From Scenedesmus sp. ARA3 (Eukaryota > Chlorophyta > Chlorophyceae > Sphaeropleales > Scenedesmaceae), in contig RWJK01001009.1 in NCBI GenBank assembly GCA_004335835.1, positions 3,988-34,675 of the forward strand: DNA of 30,688 nt, in the 5' to 3' direction. The notes beneath the pieces are model-generated. The model did no database searches and was not told where the DNA came from. It saw only the letters and a list, made by a program, of their open reading frames with translations. The position numbers and the translations under genes are program-made. Positions 18,484-27,555 of the stretch are shown piece after piece (position 1 is the first letter of the stretch; the number at the start of each line of letters is the position of its first letter).

Positions 18484-21400
18484 TACATGCCTGAGGACAT
18501 GCACTACCGATACCATTGCAGGCAGGCATGTGACACGTGGTGTCAGCGGTCACCCTTGAACAAGCCAAATGCCCAGGATATCATCATGCAGGATGCATGG
18601 ATGACAAAGAAAAGCAGTGCACCAACGTACCTGATGGCTGCTGCAGGAAACGTCGCTGCACCGCGCTGCAGTGGGGCCATGGCCGCCTCCAGCCGCCAAC
18701 ACTCTGCCACTGCTGCAGGGCCAGCGAAGCTGTGCCTCAACGTGTTACACATTTTGCATCATACCAGCATTAGCCCCCACAGCAAGCCTGATACCCGTCT
18801 CCAAGCGGCATCACAGGCAACATCAATGAGCAAAGCAACACCAAATTTCAACCTACCTAATCGCTGCTGCAGGGAATGTCGCTGCCCCACGCTGCAGGGG
18901 GGCCATGGCCGCCTCCAGCCGCCGCCACTCTGCCACTGCTGCAGGGCCAGCAATGCGGCCGATCATGTCTGTATAGTCGGCGCGGTCTGCCACAATGGGA
19001 GTGCGGCGGCCCTCTGGATCGTGCAGCACCCACTGCAATGCAAAATCAGCAGTGAAGCACCATCGAAGGTAAGGTAAGCGTATGTAAGCACCCGATTATG
19101 TCTGTATAGTCGTTGCGGTCTGCCACGATTGATGTGTGCGGCGGCCCTCAGGGTCGTGCAGCACCCACTGCAACAGATACGCCAGCAACGCAGCACAAGC
19201 GGAAGTATAGTAAGCTGATGCACGACTAAGTGTTTGACATAAGGCCTGCCAAAGCCTATTCAAGGGCATGCATGACCCACTGCAGTGCAGCAAAGGCACG
19301 GGTGTGTTGCAGTGGCATGGTCAGCATATGTGTGCAATCATGTCTGTGTACTCGACCCGGTGTGTCATGTAGATCTACTGCTGACGCCACGTCAGATACC
19401 ACGATAGGGGCTGGGGACAATGCAGTGCTCGTGAGGTCATTGCTTCTGTATGTCAGCGTTGCCAATGCTGCAATGGAGCAGCCCATCTTGGTTACTTCAG
19501 CTGTTGTTGCTGCTGCTGCGCTTGCGCCCTACCTGGCTGTAGCACTTGCACTCCACGCACTCGCCCAGCAGCTCCACAACACTGCTAGAGCAGCTCCTCA
19601 ACAAGACATACAATCATATAGTCTGTAATCACCTGGCTGTAGCGCTTGCACTCCACGCGCTCGCCCAGCAGCTCCAGCACCTGCGCCAGCGGGTTTCTGC
19701 TGCTGCCTGGGGGGTCGGCCAGGCCCATGTGGAAAGAGGGGCCGGCATCAAACGTGTAGCCGCCGACCTGAAATGAGTGCGCGGCACCACCTGCAGCGCA
19801 AACAAAGCATGCAGCAGGGCAGAAACATGTGGAAGGAGGGCCCAGCATCGAAGGTATAGCCGCCGACCTGGAAGGAGCGTGCGGCACCACCTGCAGCAGC
19901 AGAAAAAGGGGAGCAGACGCGCAAGCATTGAAACGCGCGGGCCCATGGGGCAGGACGGCCCAGACTTGTAGGTCGCAAACCTGAAAGGAGTGCGCGACGC
20001 GTCCTGCATCAGCAAATAAGGGGAGCAGGCGCGCAAGCAATGAAACACGCCGGCCCATGTGGAAGGAGGGCCCGGCATCAAACGTGTAGCCGCCAACCTG
20101 AAAGGAGTGCGCGCCGCCACCTGCAGCAGACGGCAAGCATGCGGGTTGGCCAGCCCCATGTAACGACCAATGTGAAAAGCTTGCAGGAAGACGCCGCGCT
20201 GGCTGTTGATACTGCTGCTAGCTTTGCGTGCTGCTTCTGGCGGTGTGTGCTGCTGCTGGCTTGCACGAACATGCTGCTAGCTTGCTGTTCTGCTGCTAGC
20301 TTTGCATGCTGCTGCTGGCTGCGTGTGCTGCTGCTGGCTTGCAGGAATATGTCATACTGGCTTGTGTTCTGCTGCTGGCTTCAAGTGCCGCTGCTAGCTT
20401 GCAGGAACATGCAGCTAGCTTGCAGGAACATGCTGCCGCTGTGACCGTTGACTGCCAGCTGGCAATAGACTGATGCAGGTGCCCCATTGAACCTGTTTGC
20501 AGGATGCATGCCAACATGTGCAGTGATAGGCTTCCACACGACTTGCTGCGTTACTTGCTGGAATGCCTGGTTTGACTCGATGGTGAGCTGCCTACTTTGC
20601 ACTGCTGCTGCTACTGACACACCCAACGTCTACTCTGCGGTTGTCTACAGCAGCTGGAACAGCTGGCTATTGCAAAGGCCCCCTTAGTGCTGCAAACAGG
20701 CTTTGGATATTGCATTGCAAGCTGTGTCTTGGTGATAGCAACACACCTGGCAGGTAGTGTGACTCCACCACAGTTACTTTGTAGCCATATCGAGCCAGCA
20801 GCGCGCCACAGCACAGTCCTGCAGGAAAGCACACAGTTGACCTAAGCTGACATTGTATGGCATAAATCGCAGTCTCCTGCAAGTTAATTGACATCAGTTG
20901 CAGATACTGACTGGCATCAATTGCAGTCTCCTGCAAGCTAACTGGCATCAGTTGCAGAACTGACTGGCATCAATTGCAGTCTCCTGCAAGCTTGTGCAAC
21001 AGGTCGACACACCACACTGCACACACGTTGCAGCAGTACTACAGCTGCTGTTGCTGCAACTGCTGCAAGTCTTGTGTCAGGTGCGTGTGCTGCCTGCTGC
21101 ACAGAGTCTGAGAGAGCAAGCAAATGCTGGCAGCATGCAAGCAGGACCATTGCTGCAGCGTCAACTACGAAGGTCTGGTTACCACGCCATAAACAGTCGT
21201 ATCTTAAAGCACCTATGACTTGTTAGGCCTCAGGCCTGCTGCTGTTGCTGCTGAGCCAGTGATGTCATGTGATGCTGGCGGGCTGACAGGCAATGCATTG
21301 CTGTTGCCGCTGCCCAAGCTGCGGCTCACCTCCAATTCCCGAGCCTATCACTACGTAATCTGTCTCGTGCGAACGATTCTTCTCCTGCTCTTGACGCGAC

Positions 21401-21633
21401 CGCGGTGGAGGACTGCTAGCGGTGGGGCGTTCTGTGGTGAACGCTTTGGTTGTGGCAACGCGCCCGGGCCGGTGATGTGGTTGTGCTGTTGCACATACGC
21501 GAACACGTCGAGGTCTACAAGCACTTGTATGTGTTGTTGCTAATGTCAGCTGCCTCTGCTGAGTGCAGTTTGTGGTCAGCAACATGGTGTCTACGGGCGC
21601 TGCGGCACGCACGAAGGCTACCAGTAACGACAA
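14776..21633 (-). CDS. CRTISO-like (carotenoid isomerase-related) FAD oxidoreductase, plastid-targeted, eleven exons
   Basis: Minus-strand exons: 21633-21330, 20818-20747, 19790-19633, 19032-18857, 18443-18359, 18100-17930, 17554-17243, 16691-16564, 16250-16091, 15439-15334, 14969-14776 (stop TAA). All phases agree and give 621 residues. Exon 1 encodes a Thr/Arg-rich, acid-poor leader typical of plastid transit peptides, then the FAD dinucleotide motif DYVVIGSGIGG, continued by LCCGALLARYGYKVTVVESH in exon 2. The family signatures GGYTFDAGPSFHMG, RARKGVVSNASVWDT, VGTPLTHERFLRRHRGSYG and the C-terminal FAD segment GLTVCGDSCMPGIGVPAAAA follow in order. The closest match I recall is the plant CRTISO-like group (Arabidopsis At1g57770 type) rather than CRTISO itself, so the substrate is uncertain; the wider family desaturates or isomerises carotenes in plastids. 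It shares a divergent promoter with the tubby-like gene. An alternative ATG lies at 21585. Confidence 0.92.
15099..15165 (-). repeat. Upstream echo of CRTISO-like exon 11
   Basis: On the minus strand this copies the exon-11 start (CCCAGCCATGTCAGCAAGTG against CCCAGCCATCTCAGCAAGCG). The acceptor is weakened to TTCAG, and a sense CTG tract precedes it. It ends about 40 bases into the exon. Confidence 0.8.
15494..15607 (-). repeat. Upstream echo of CRTISO-like exon 10 with CTG tract
   Basis: In sense orientation a CTG tract ends in CTGCAG and is followed by a near-identical copy of the exon-10 start (ALERF, then RERTELCMVGTPLT). The copy breaks off after the codons for GTPLT. Confidence 0.85.
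15824..16022 (-). repeat. Two downstream echoes of CRTISO-like exon 9
   Basis: 15930-16022 (diverged) and 15824-15910 (close) copy the last roughly 85 bases of exon 9 (codons around WEGLKRGSKEYEDLKQERSQ) plus the GTGAGG donor side. They lie 3' of the complete exon on the minus strand. Confidence 0.85.
16446..16513 (-). repeat. Downstream echo of CRTISO-like exon 8
   Basis: Copies the exon end (codons for HLVVSNWSDFEAPLNVC, near-identical to the real HLVVNDWSDLEAPLNVC) plus a donor-like GCGAGT in place of GTGGGT. Confidence 0.8.
16802..17192 (-). repeat. Three downstream echoes of CRTISO-like exon 7
   Basis: Copies at about 17101-17192, 16954-17031 and 16802-16873 carry the exon end (WDTHKLLAPGVGPKEWRRES, decaying with distance) and the adjacent donor side with its TGTTAC-containing intron start. 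They are spaced about 140-160 bp apart, giving four candidate donors in a row. Confidence 0.88.
17730..17804 (-). repeat. Downstream echo of CRTISO-like exon 6
   Basis: Sense-strand text resembles the exon-6 end (MLAQDMLAAEMGFIKGCNHI against MLAKDTLAAEMVFMFMERGE and onward). It lacks 12 bases in the middle, and CTGGTGAGA stands at the donor position. Confidence 0.75.
18227..18262 (-). other. Candidate 36-nt mini-exon (or echo) in the CRTISO-like gene
   Basis: In sense orientation CCCTTGCAG precedes, and GTGCGT follows, a 36-base segment coding LLLTDLVADQFK. It is a diverged copy of the end of exon 5 (LLLTGLVANQLT) with the same donor. Being phase 0 on both sides, it could be included without breaking the frame, adding 12 residues before GPFSAVVDK. 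I did not include it in the main model because it also fits the echo pattern. Confidence 0.5.
18641..18735 (-). repeat. Downstream echo of CRTISO-like exon 4
   Basis: Copies the last roughly 90 bases of exon 4 (AGPAAVAECWRLEAAMAPLQ against AGPAAVAEWRRLEAAMAPLQ) and the donor (CATCAG|GTACGT). Confidence 0.88.
19092..19279 (-). repeat. Two upstream echoes of CRTISO-like exon 4
   Basis: 19092-19167 (acceptor TTGCAG, WVLHDPEGRRTH, then frameshifted) and about 19255-19279 (CTGCAG, then WVMHALE) copy the exon-4 start. Exon 4 therefore has echoes on both sides, each with the expected junction. Confidence 0.85.
19817..20130 (-). repeat. Three upstream echoes of CRTISO-like exon 3
   Basis: Copies start (sense) at 19890, 20003 and 20120, spaced 113, 117 and 100 bp from one another and from the real exon at 19790. 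Each carries (C)TGCAG or ATGCAG plus the first roughly 70 bases (codons for AHSFQVGGYTFDAGPSFHMG, variably decayed) and stops at the same point. Only the 19790 copy continues into LADPPGSSRNPLAQ. Confidence 0.92.
20205..20440 (-). repeat. Intronic minisatellite of CTGCTGGCTTGCAGGAACATG-like units
   Basis: A diverged tandem array of short units built from GCTGCTGCTAGCTTTGCATG and TGCTGGCTTGCAGGAACAT fills most of this part of the intron between exons 2 and 3. It is not an obvious exon copy. Confidence 0.7.
20747..20818 (-). other. CRTISO-like exon 2 (completes the FAD-binding fold)
   Basis: A 72-base exon encodes LCCGALLARYGYKVTVVESH and YLPG, the second half of the beta-alpha-beta unit with the terminal Glu that contacts the FAD ribose. 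It is listed separately because its intron neighbours contain tandem repeats and the exon is easily missed. Confidence 0.85.
20867..20994 (-). repeat. Tandem repeat of about 54 bp before CRTISO-like exon 2
   Basis: Two full units and one partial unit start with TGCAGTCTCCTGCAAG at 20868, 20922 and 20975 (plus-strand reading). In sense orientation each unit contains CTTGCAGGAGACTGC, reminiscent of the real exon-2 start CCTGCAGGACTGTGC, so this may be another, older acceptor-side array. Confidence 0.75.
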
Positions 21634-21872
21634 TTAACCATACACGTCCTTTACATCAAGCAATTTGAAAACAAGACATCGGCATAGGGCTGCGTCCAGC
21701 ATCAAGGTCTGTTGTAGCACAATTTTGCCAGGTCAGTGTGACAGTCATTCCCGTGAGCAGACGTATGCATTACTTGCTGCCTCGCGTTGCTTCAAAGTCA
21801 ATTTATTTTTACCAGCCCTTCGACTAGGTTGCTGTGCCAAGCAAGGGAGCCTAGGCTCCACCACTCAACACG
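21634..21872. promoter_or_regulatory. Divergent shared promoter of the CRTISO-like and tubby-like genes
   Basis: Only 239 bp separate the two start codons, which face away from each other. A T/A-rich TTTATTTTTA at 21801-21810 could serve the plus-strand gene. A perfect palindrome lies immediately before the plus-strand ATG (listed separately). No TATA box is obvious for the minus-strand gene. Confidence 0.6.
21846..21859. promoter_or_regulatory. Perfect 14-bp palindrome 13 bases before the tubby-like ATG
   Basis: GGAGCCTAGGCTCC is self-complementary over 14 bases. In the 5' leader it would form a stable hairpin; as DNA it is a candidate dimer-binding site. Confidence 0.55.
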
Positions 21873-22854
21873 ATGTTCCGCTGGCGGAGAGTTCACACCT
21901 CTCGCAGCAAGATTGCACCCACAGAAGTGCTGTCCAAGTCGTCTGAACAAGGGATCGGGTCACCACCTTCTGCTATTGATGAAAAAGACGATTGCTGTTT
22001 CTCCGCCCTGCCACAGCAGCTCTTGGAAGCTATATTAGAAAATCTTAAAGATGATATGGGCTGGGGCAACTCAAAGGTTTGTGTGTCACGAACACAACCT
22101 TGCCAGCTGGTCATGGGCACTTTGGGCCATTTCAGATACGCCTCCTCTGCCTCGGCACGCGCAGCGACGCTTCTAACAGTATGAACACATTACTTTTAAT
22201 CGATCGCGACCGATAGCTGGGCTGGCGGTGCTCCAGCAGTGCCTGCCCAGTACTGGACAGTCTCCTGTCCTTAAGCAGCCACAGCAGCGCCAAGAACAGG
22301 CACATGGGCCGCTCTCTGACATGTGGAGTCTTCAATATATGCCTTGCAGGACATGTTCTGCGCGATAGGCGTGTGCAAGAGCTGGCGTGCAGCTGGGCAT
22401 TCCCTGTTCTTCAAGGACAGCTGGGGTTCTGGACTGCAGACACCCAGCGGTCCAGCCATACGGCACCCAGCGCAGCTCATCACACTGGTGAGCGCAGCAC
22501 ACAAAGTGCCTTTCTTTATGATTATGAGGTTGGCTGTAGGCGCAGCAAATGCCTAATTCGTAGCTGGACTTGCAATGCAGCATGTGTGAGCCCCAGCCTG
22601 GGGCTTCAGGCACCTGCTGTGCATAGCTTTGGCTGTGTGGCGATGCTGTAACGCTCGACCAGTCTAGTATGCTTGCCGTGCTGCTGTTGCCTGGTGTGCT
22701 GGTGTGGCGTCGCCTCATGAGCATATGCAAAGCAGTGCACGTGCCAGCATCTGTAAGCTGCTGCAATCGATGACGCAATGCTAGCTCCTAGCCTGATTGC
22801 TGTGAGCTCTAGCTCTTTTGAACTGTCCCTCACTCAACATGTCGTAGCACTTAC

Positions 22855-22885
<31 letters not shown>

Positions 22886-24712
22886 TGACAACAGTGCCCG
22901 CTGCAGCACTCGCTAGGCGGCCACGTCAAGTGCTACATGCAGCGCGAGCTGGTCAGCAGCGGCCTGGCAGGCAGGGTGTACAGGTGGGCACATGAAGTAA
23001 TATCTGGAAATGAAAGAAACCCAATGTTCCTGTCAAGATTATGGCATGCCTGCACCTGCCTGGAGTGCTTGATACTGCTGAAGGCACGGCTTGCTTATGC
23101 ACTATCACCTTGCATCAGTACTGTGGGCACAGCCTTACAGCCGTGACGCTGGCGGGGTGCCTGTTGGCATCAGTGAAAACCTGACAAGCTGCTATCCTGT
23201 CGTTCCACGATTGCGGCCCTATATTGCTGCTACTTGTAACATGGTCTGTGCTGCACATGCAATTGTTTCATCTCTGCAGGTACGTGCTCAGCCAGGGCAT
23301 CGACTATGCCAAGGCAAATGGCAAGTTCCTGCTGGCAGCAGTTCAGGAGGGCAAGCAGTGTTATAACATCTACCTGAACCGCAGCTGCACCGGCAAGCCA
23401 ATTGCAAAAGTCAACACAAACATGATGCGGACTGCATACACGCTGCTCAGCGCAGCAGGCAGCAGCAGCAGCAGCAACACCCGGGGCCGGCGCAGCAGCA
23501 GCAGCGGCAGCGGTGACAAGAAGCAGCTTGCTCTGCAGGACGCACGGCAGGGCAGCGAGAAAGATGGGCAGCAGCAGCTGCAGCAGCAGCAGCAGCAACA
23601 GCAGCCGGCATGGTGTGGGTGTGCGCTGTGCAGCAGCGGCGCAGCTGGATCAGCCGCATCTGCTGCTCCTCAGGAGCTGGCCCGAGTAACTTACAAGCTG
23701 AGGGTCAGAGGCATCATGCTGCCGCGCAGGTGAGGCTGGCTGAGCTGAGCTGAGTGAATCTGAGCTAAGTCAAGTCGAGTTGAGCGCAGTCAGTTTGAGG
23801 GCCACAGGCGACATCATGCTGCCGCACAACTCAGCGCTGTAAGGACGACTGGCACCACATATACAGCTGTTCTTTTGGTTTGTTAGGGTGCCATCACAGG
23901 AACTCGTGTTGTTGAATATTGATTACAATTCTTAATTATGCAGCGTTGACAGTCACCCATCACTGACGGTGTAACGTGTGCACTGCATGTTGTGTGTGTT
24001 CTGCAGGATGAGTGTGGCGATTCCTGCGCCCCAGCAGCAGCAGCAAGTGCAGCAGCAGCTGCAACAGCTGGCAGCAGTCGGTCTGTTGACACACCGCCAC
24101 TCAGCAGACAGGCAGGAGGATCTACTCCTAGCAGCAGCAGCAGCAGCAGCAACGGAGATACAAGACGATACAGCAGCACAAAGAGACCAGAGCTTGCCAC
24201 CAGCTGCAGCACTTGCAGCTGGTGGCTTCAGCCGCAGCAGTACAGCACTGCTGCAGCAGCAGCATACGCAGAGCTTAGACTTTCATACAGCAGCCGACAC
24301 TGGCCGCTGCTTTAGTGAGGGAGCCCTCCCCCGAGTCGCCTGGCAGCAGCAGCAGCACTGGCAGCAGCAGCAGCAGCAGCTGCAGCACAGCCCGAGCTTC
24401 CGCACTGCGCTGCAGCTGCAGCTGCTGCTGCAGCAGTGCCAGCGCACAGCACACTGCCCTCAGCACTACCTGCAGAACAAGCAGCCACACTGGAATGAGG
24501 CACTACGCTGCTGGTGCTTGAATTTCAGAGGCAGGGTGAGGCTAGCGAGTGTGAAGAACTTCCAGCTAGTGTCTGATCCTCACCCACCTCGCAGTGCTGC
24601 TGCTGCAAACTCAAACGGCCTAGCAGCAGCAGCAGCAGCGGCAGCGGCAGGTGGAGGTCCAGATGGCAGTGCTGCATCTTTTAGCAGCGCTGCTTCCAGC
24701 CAGTCAGATGCC

Positions 24713-24746
<34 letters not shown>

Positions 24747-25063
24747 GCGGCGACAGCAGCCACCACCCCGCAAGCGTGGCTGCTGCTGCTCAGGCTGCTG
24801 AAGCAGGAGGTCTTGATGCTCCGCAGGACCCCCTTCAGGCTGGCCTGACAGGCCCAGGCCTGACAGCAGCGGGTGTTAATAACATGTTACATACCACGTC
24901 GGGGCTGCTGCTGCGTGGCTCCGCGCATACCGGGGGCATCGTGACGCAGTTTGGCAAGGTGGATGCTGATGTGTACATTCTGGATTATGACCCTGTGCTC
25001 ATGACAGGGCTGCAGGCCTTTGCTGTGGCGCTGACCTCATTCGGCACCAAGGTGCTGCTGTGA
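21873..25063 (+). CDS. Tubby-like F-box protein (TLP), five exons
   Basis: Exons 21873-22076, 22350-22487, 22895-22983, 23280-23729 and 24007-25063 (stop TGA) join in consistent phase to 645 residues. The F-box is split over exons 1-2 ([17 protein letters not shown], then [20 protein letters not shown]). The tubby domain starts in exons 3-4 ([59 protein letters not shown]). It ends in exon 5 with [31 protein letters not shown] and [15 protein letters not shown], plus [14 protein letters not shown]. Three large Ser/Gln/Ala insertions of about 75-150 residues sit between conserved strands, explaining the length against about 400 for plant TLPs. Plant TLPs bind membrane PIP2 through the tubby barrel and act as SCF substrate adaptors or released transcription regulators; this is family knowledge. 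A TGTAA polyadenylation candidate is at 25369-25373. Confidence 0.93.
22857..22894 (+). promoter_or_regulatory. CTG tract leading to the tubby-like exon 3 acceptor
   Basis: (CTG)n then TTGCTGACAACAG forms the intron end. It is the clearest case in this gene of a triplet tract taking the place of a conventional polypyrimidine tract. Confidence 0.6.
23793..23830 (+). repeat. Downstream echo of tubby-like exon 4
   Basis: GAGGGCCACAGGCGACATCA then TGCTGCCGCAC copies the exon end (AGGGTCAGAGGCATCATGCT then GCCGCGCAGG) about 100 bases into the intron. A run of GAGCT/GAGTT short repeats lies between. Confidence 0.7.
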
Positions 25064-25197
25064 GGGCTCAGAGGACCTTTTGAATTGGACTTTGATATGG
25101 CGGCGTCCTCCTTACTAGGCAGTCCATTGACATGCTGCTGGCATTGGTGCTGGAGCTGATATGATTGGGCACTAAATGCGGCCGTGAGTGGCATCAC

Positions 25198-25304
25198 CAG
25201 GTGGAAGCTGACGTGTACATTCTAAATATGACTCAGTGCTTATGACAGGGCTGTAGGCCTTTGCTGTGGCGCTGACCTCATTCGGCACCGAAGGTGCTGC
25301 TGTG
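25198..25304 (+). pseudogene. Frameshifted relic of the tubby-like 3' terminal coding segment
   Basis: This copies 24957-25063, including AAGGTGCTGCTGTGA, about 240 bp further on. It has a one-base deletion near the codons for ILDYDP, which brings an early TGA into frame, and a one-base insertion before the final AAG. It is probably transcribed within the 3' UTR, since the nearest TGTAA lies at 25369. Confidence 0.88.
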
Positions 25305-26161
25305 ACTTGCCACACACCAGTGTTGGAAGGCTGTTGCTGACAGCAACTGGTGACTTTCCTGCAGGTGTTGTAAAGGGAGAGTTTTCATCCACAACATGTT
25401 GTGTCGCTGACGCCATCTGAAATGCAAGTGCCGTAGTGAAGGTGGTTGTTGACATACAATCTGCATCAGTTGTTTGGCAAGGGGTGGATGCGTTGCTGAG
25501 GTTGACCATTGATGTAGTGCCTCAGAGTTTTATCGGTGTGGGGTATTGTGGGAGCGTGCAGGCAGTGTGCAGGCAGTGGGGGTTGGAGACTAGCGAGCGG
25601 ACTTTCGAGCAATGCTTGTGCAACACATGAGCGCTCTTCTGACAATGCTGTAGCACCACTCTGTTGTGGGCTTATGGGCAGTCTGTACTCTGTTCTAGGA
25701 AGTTGCATAGAACAGCAGAGAAGTCTACTAGTAGGCAGCAGGCTTCCGTAAGTGGTAAAAACAACAATTTGCAGCAGCTGTGTGTTGAGAATGCGTTCAG
25801 CTGTACATGGTTGTGAGTGCAGGTGTGTGGTGGGTTATGTGCCGGTGTGGACAGTGGATGAATGTGTCACGGTGTGTCTAGGTGCGGTGTTCTGGGGTTA
25901 TGGTACAGCTGCACTTTGTTTTTTTCTGCAGTGGCAAGTCCAATTGTTGCAGATGATGCAATCACACAAGTCCTGTATGCCATCACTAGGCAGCGTTGGC
26001 TAGCAGGTCTGGTGCAGCTGCACCCAGATTATTTTGTCAGCACAGCGCCTGTGTTGGCGGCAGGTGTTTGGGTATGGTTCTGCTCACTGCGCCATGACTG
26101 CAGCATCTGCTGCTGTTGTAGCAGTGAATTGTCACCACCACATACCACCACATAGCATGGC

Positions 26162-26195
26162 ATGCTTCCCGGAAGCCGGAAGCCCTGGCAGGCTT
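26162..26195. repeat. Nested inverted repeats of GGAAGC/GCTTCC
   Basis: GCTTCCCGGAAGC (26162-26174) is a palindrome with one central base. It is followed by a hairpin GGAAGCC-CTGGCA-GGCTTCC (26176-26195) with a 7-bp stem and 6-base loop. Confidence 0.7.
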
Positions 26196-26698
26196 CCAGG
26201 AGGCACAGGTTTGTTTTATCCGGAGTTACAAATCGTAGAGAGTGATGTCCCGGCTTTCCACATTCATGGCGCTGCATGCGTGCTGCTGCCACTGCTCATG
26301 CACCATCACTCACCCAGGCCTTACCCTGATCTCTGGGTTAGTGAGTGAACAGCAGGGCATAATGGCTTGCACATAAGGCTGCTCTGCTGTGTCCTTGGCA
26401 GGGACCTTAATGTCTGAGTGAATCTCTTTCAGCATTTGTTTCCTTCATGTTTGTGAGTGTGCTGCGTAATCCACTGTCAGGTGTCAATCGTAATCTGCGT
26501 GGTTTGCATGCTACCTACCTCCGTGTGCCAGCAGTTGCAGCGCCTGTCTCGCTGCTAGCCTGGCTGGAGCTGCCATGGCTGCAGCAGCTGTTGTCAGCAG
26601 GAAATCGGCACCACTGCATTTCTGCTTGCAAAGGGGTAGCTGCCCAAGACAGAGCAGCCTTGTAACGATTGGCGCCTTTTTGGTATTTCTTTGGTCCA

Positions 26699-26862
26699 CG
26701 TGTATTGTCTTCCCTGTAATTATACTAAGGAGAAGCACACCTGCAACTTGATGTTGAAGCTGCCATGGTGCCTCTGGGGGGCCCTTCTAGATATGTGAGT
26801 GAGCAATATGTTGCATTCTTTTGCAGAATGTATTGTCTTCCATGTAATTCTTTATACTAAGA
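26699..26862 (+). repeat. Duplicated TGTAA-containing block
   Basis: TGTATTGTCTTCCCTGTAAT at 26700-26719 and TGTATTGTCTTCCATGTAAT near 26828-26847 are near-identical and both are followed by ATACTAAG. The TGTAA inside each is the green-algal poly(A) signal, so this may be a duplicated transcript end. Confidence 0.6.
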
Positions 26863-27047
26863 CACAGTTCAGCGGGTTTTTGTGATCTGGGTTTAGGCCT
26901 GATGGGCTCCAGGGTTACATTGCTGGTGGTGTTCATACACGTCAGCGAGCACCAGAAACACACCACAGCAACCGCTTATAACCCTTAGTATGTGCTCTTG
27001 TTCTGAATTCAGTCAGCATAAGTCGATGGGAGATCGAGAAGTTTTGG

Positions 27048-27458
27048 TCATCTCGCAGTCCAAGCTGGTGCTGTGACACGCTGCAGTGCTGCGGGCCAGA
27101 ACCAATCAATGTGCGAGAGCTTCGTAACCACACGATCAGCCATCTCTCTAATTACTGCCTCGGCCAGAGCGTCGATCCCTCGCTCGTATCCGACATCCAA
27201 CGTGGCTTGGTGTGGCCCGCTGCAGCATGTCGTAAAGGTGATGGGGAATGGTGCAGCTGGTCTGTTGGTCAGTAAAAGGTGATAGAAGCTGGTTGCGGTG
27301 TGAGGCAACCAGCTACCGAGCAGACGTGCTTCGTCTGCTGCTGATGCTGCTGCTGCTGCCGCTGCTGCTGCTGCTGCTGCTGCCGCTGCTGCTGCTGCCG
27401 CTGCTGCTGCTGCTGCTGCTGCCGCTGCTGCTGCTGCCGCTGCTGCTTCCCGAAGCAC
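27048..27458 (-). CDS. Possible hypothetical protein or exon with long polyalanine start
   Basis: This 136-codon frame begins with about 38 alanines encoded by a GCA/GCG array, followed by non-repetitive sequence (TLDVGYERGIDALAEAVIRE, then MADRVVTKLSHIDWFWPAAL). The second part has a plausible helical protein composition and could start at an internal acceptor TGCTGCAG near 27225. I recognise no family. The array reads CAG-type in this orientation, which agrees with exon polarity elsewhere, but on the plus strand it could equally be an intronic CTG tract of the next gene. Confidence 0.3.
   Translation of the reverse strand: MLREAAAAAAAAAAAAAAAAAAAAAAAAAAAAAAAAAASAADEARLLGSWLPHTATSFYHLLLTNRPAAPFPITFTTCCSGPHQATLDVGYERGIDALAEAVIREMADRVVTKLSHIDWFWPAALQRVTAPAWTAR
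27359..27439. repeat. Higher-order CTG/CCG repeat with a 39-bp period
   Basis: The array is organised as CCG(CTG)7 CCG(CTG)4, repeated exactly twice (27359-27397 and 27398-27436) and followed by another CCG. Point variants are therefore shared between units, which indicates duplication of a whole block rather than slippage of single triplets. Confidence 0.85.
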
Positions 27459-27555
27459 ATATCATGTCCTACCATGCACACCAGAAGCTGTTCATACACA
27501 TCTTATTGCTACCTGAACTGCTCACTCCGAATCAGAGTGCTGTGCTGCTGCACGC

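Larger units (their letters stand above)
25305..27047. other. Unassigned region between the tubby-like gene and the triplet array
   Basis: I find no family-like exon on either strand. It holds a G/T-rich stretch, a small tandem repeat (GTGCAGGCAGT twice near 25557-25578), an inverted-repeat cluster at 26162-26195, and two related blocks ending in TGTAATT (26699-26729 and 26827-26862). Those blocks resemble duplicated plus-strand 3' ends. A plus-strand gene of unknown content could therefore end near 26720, but no convincing coding exon precedes it. Confidence 0.35.
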
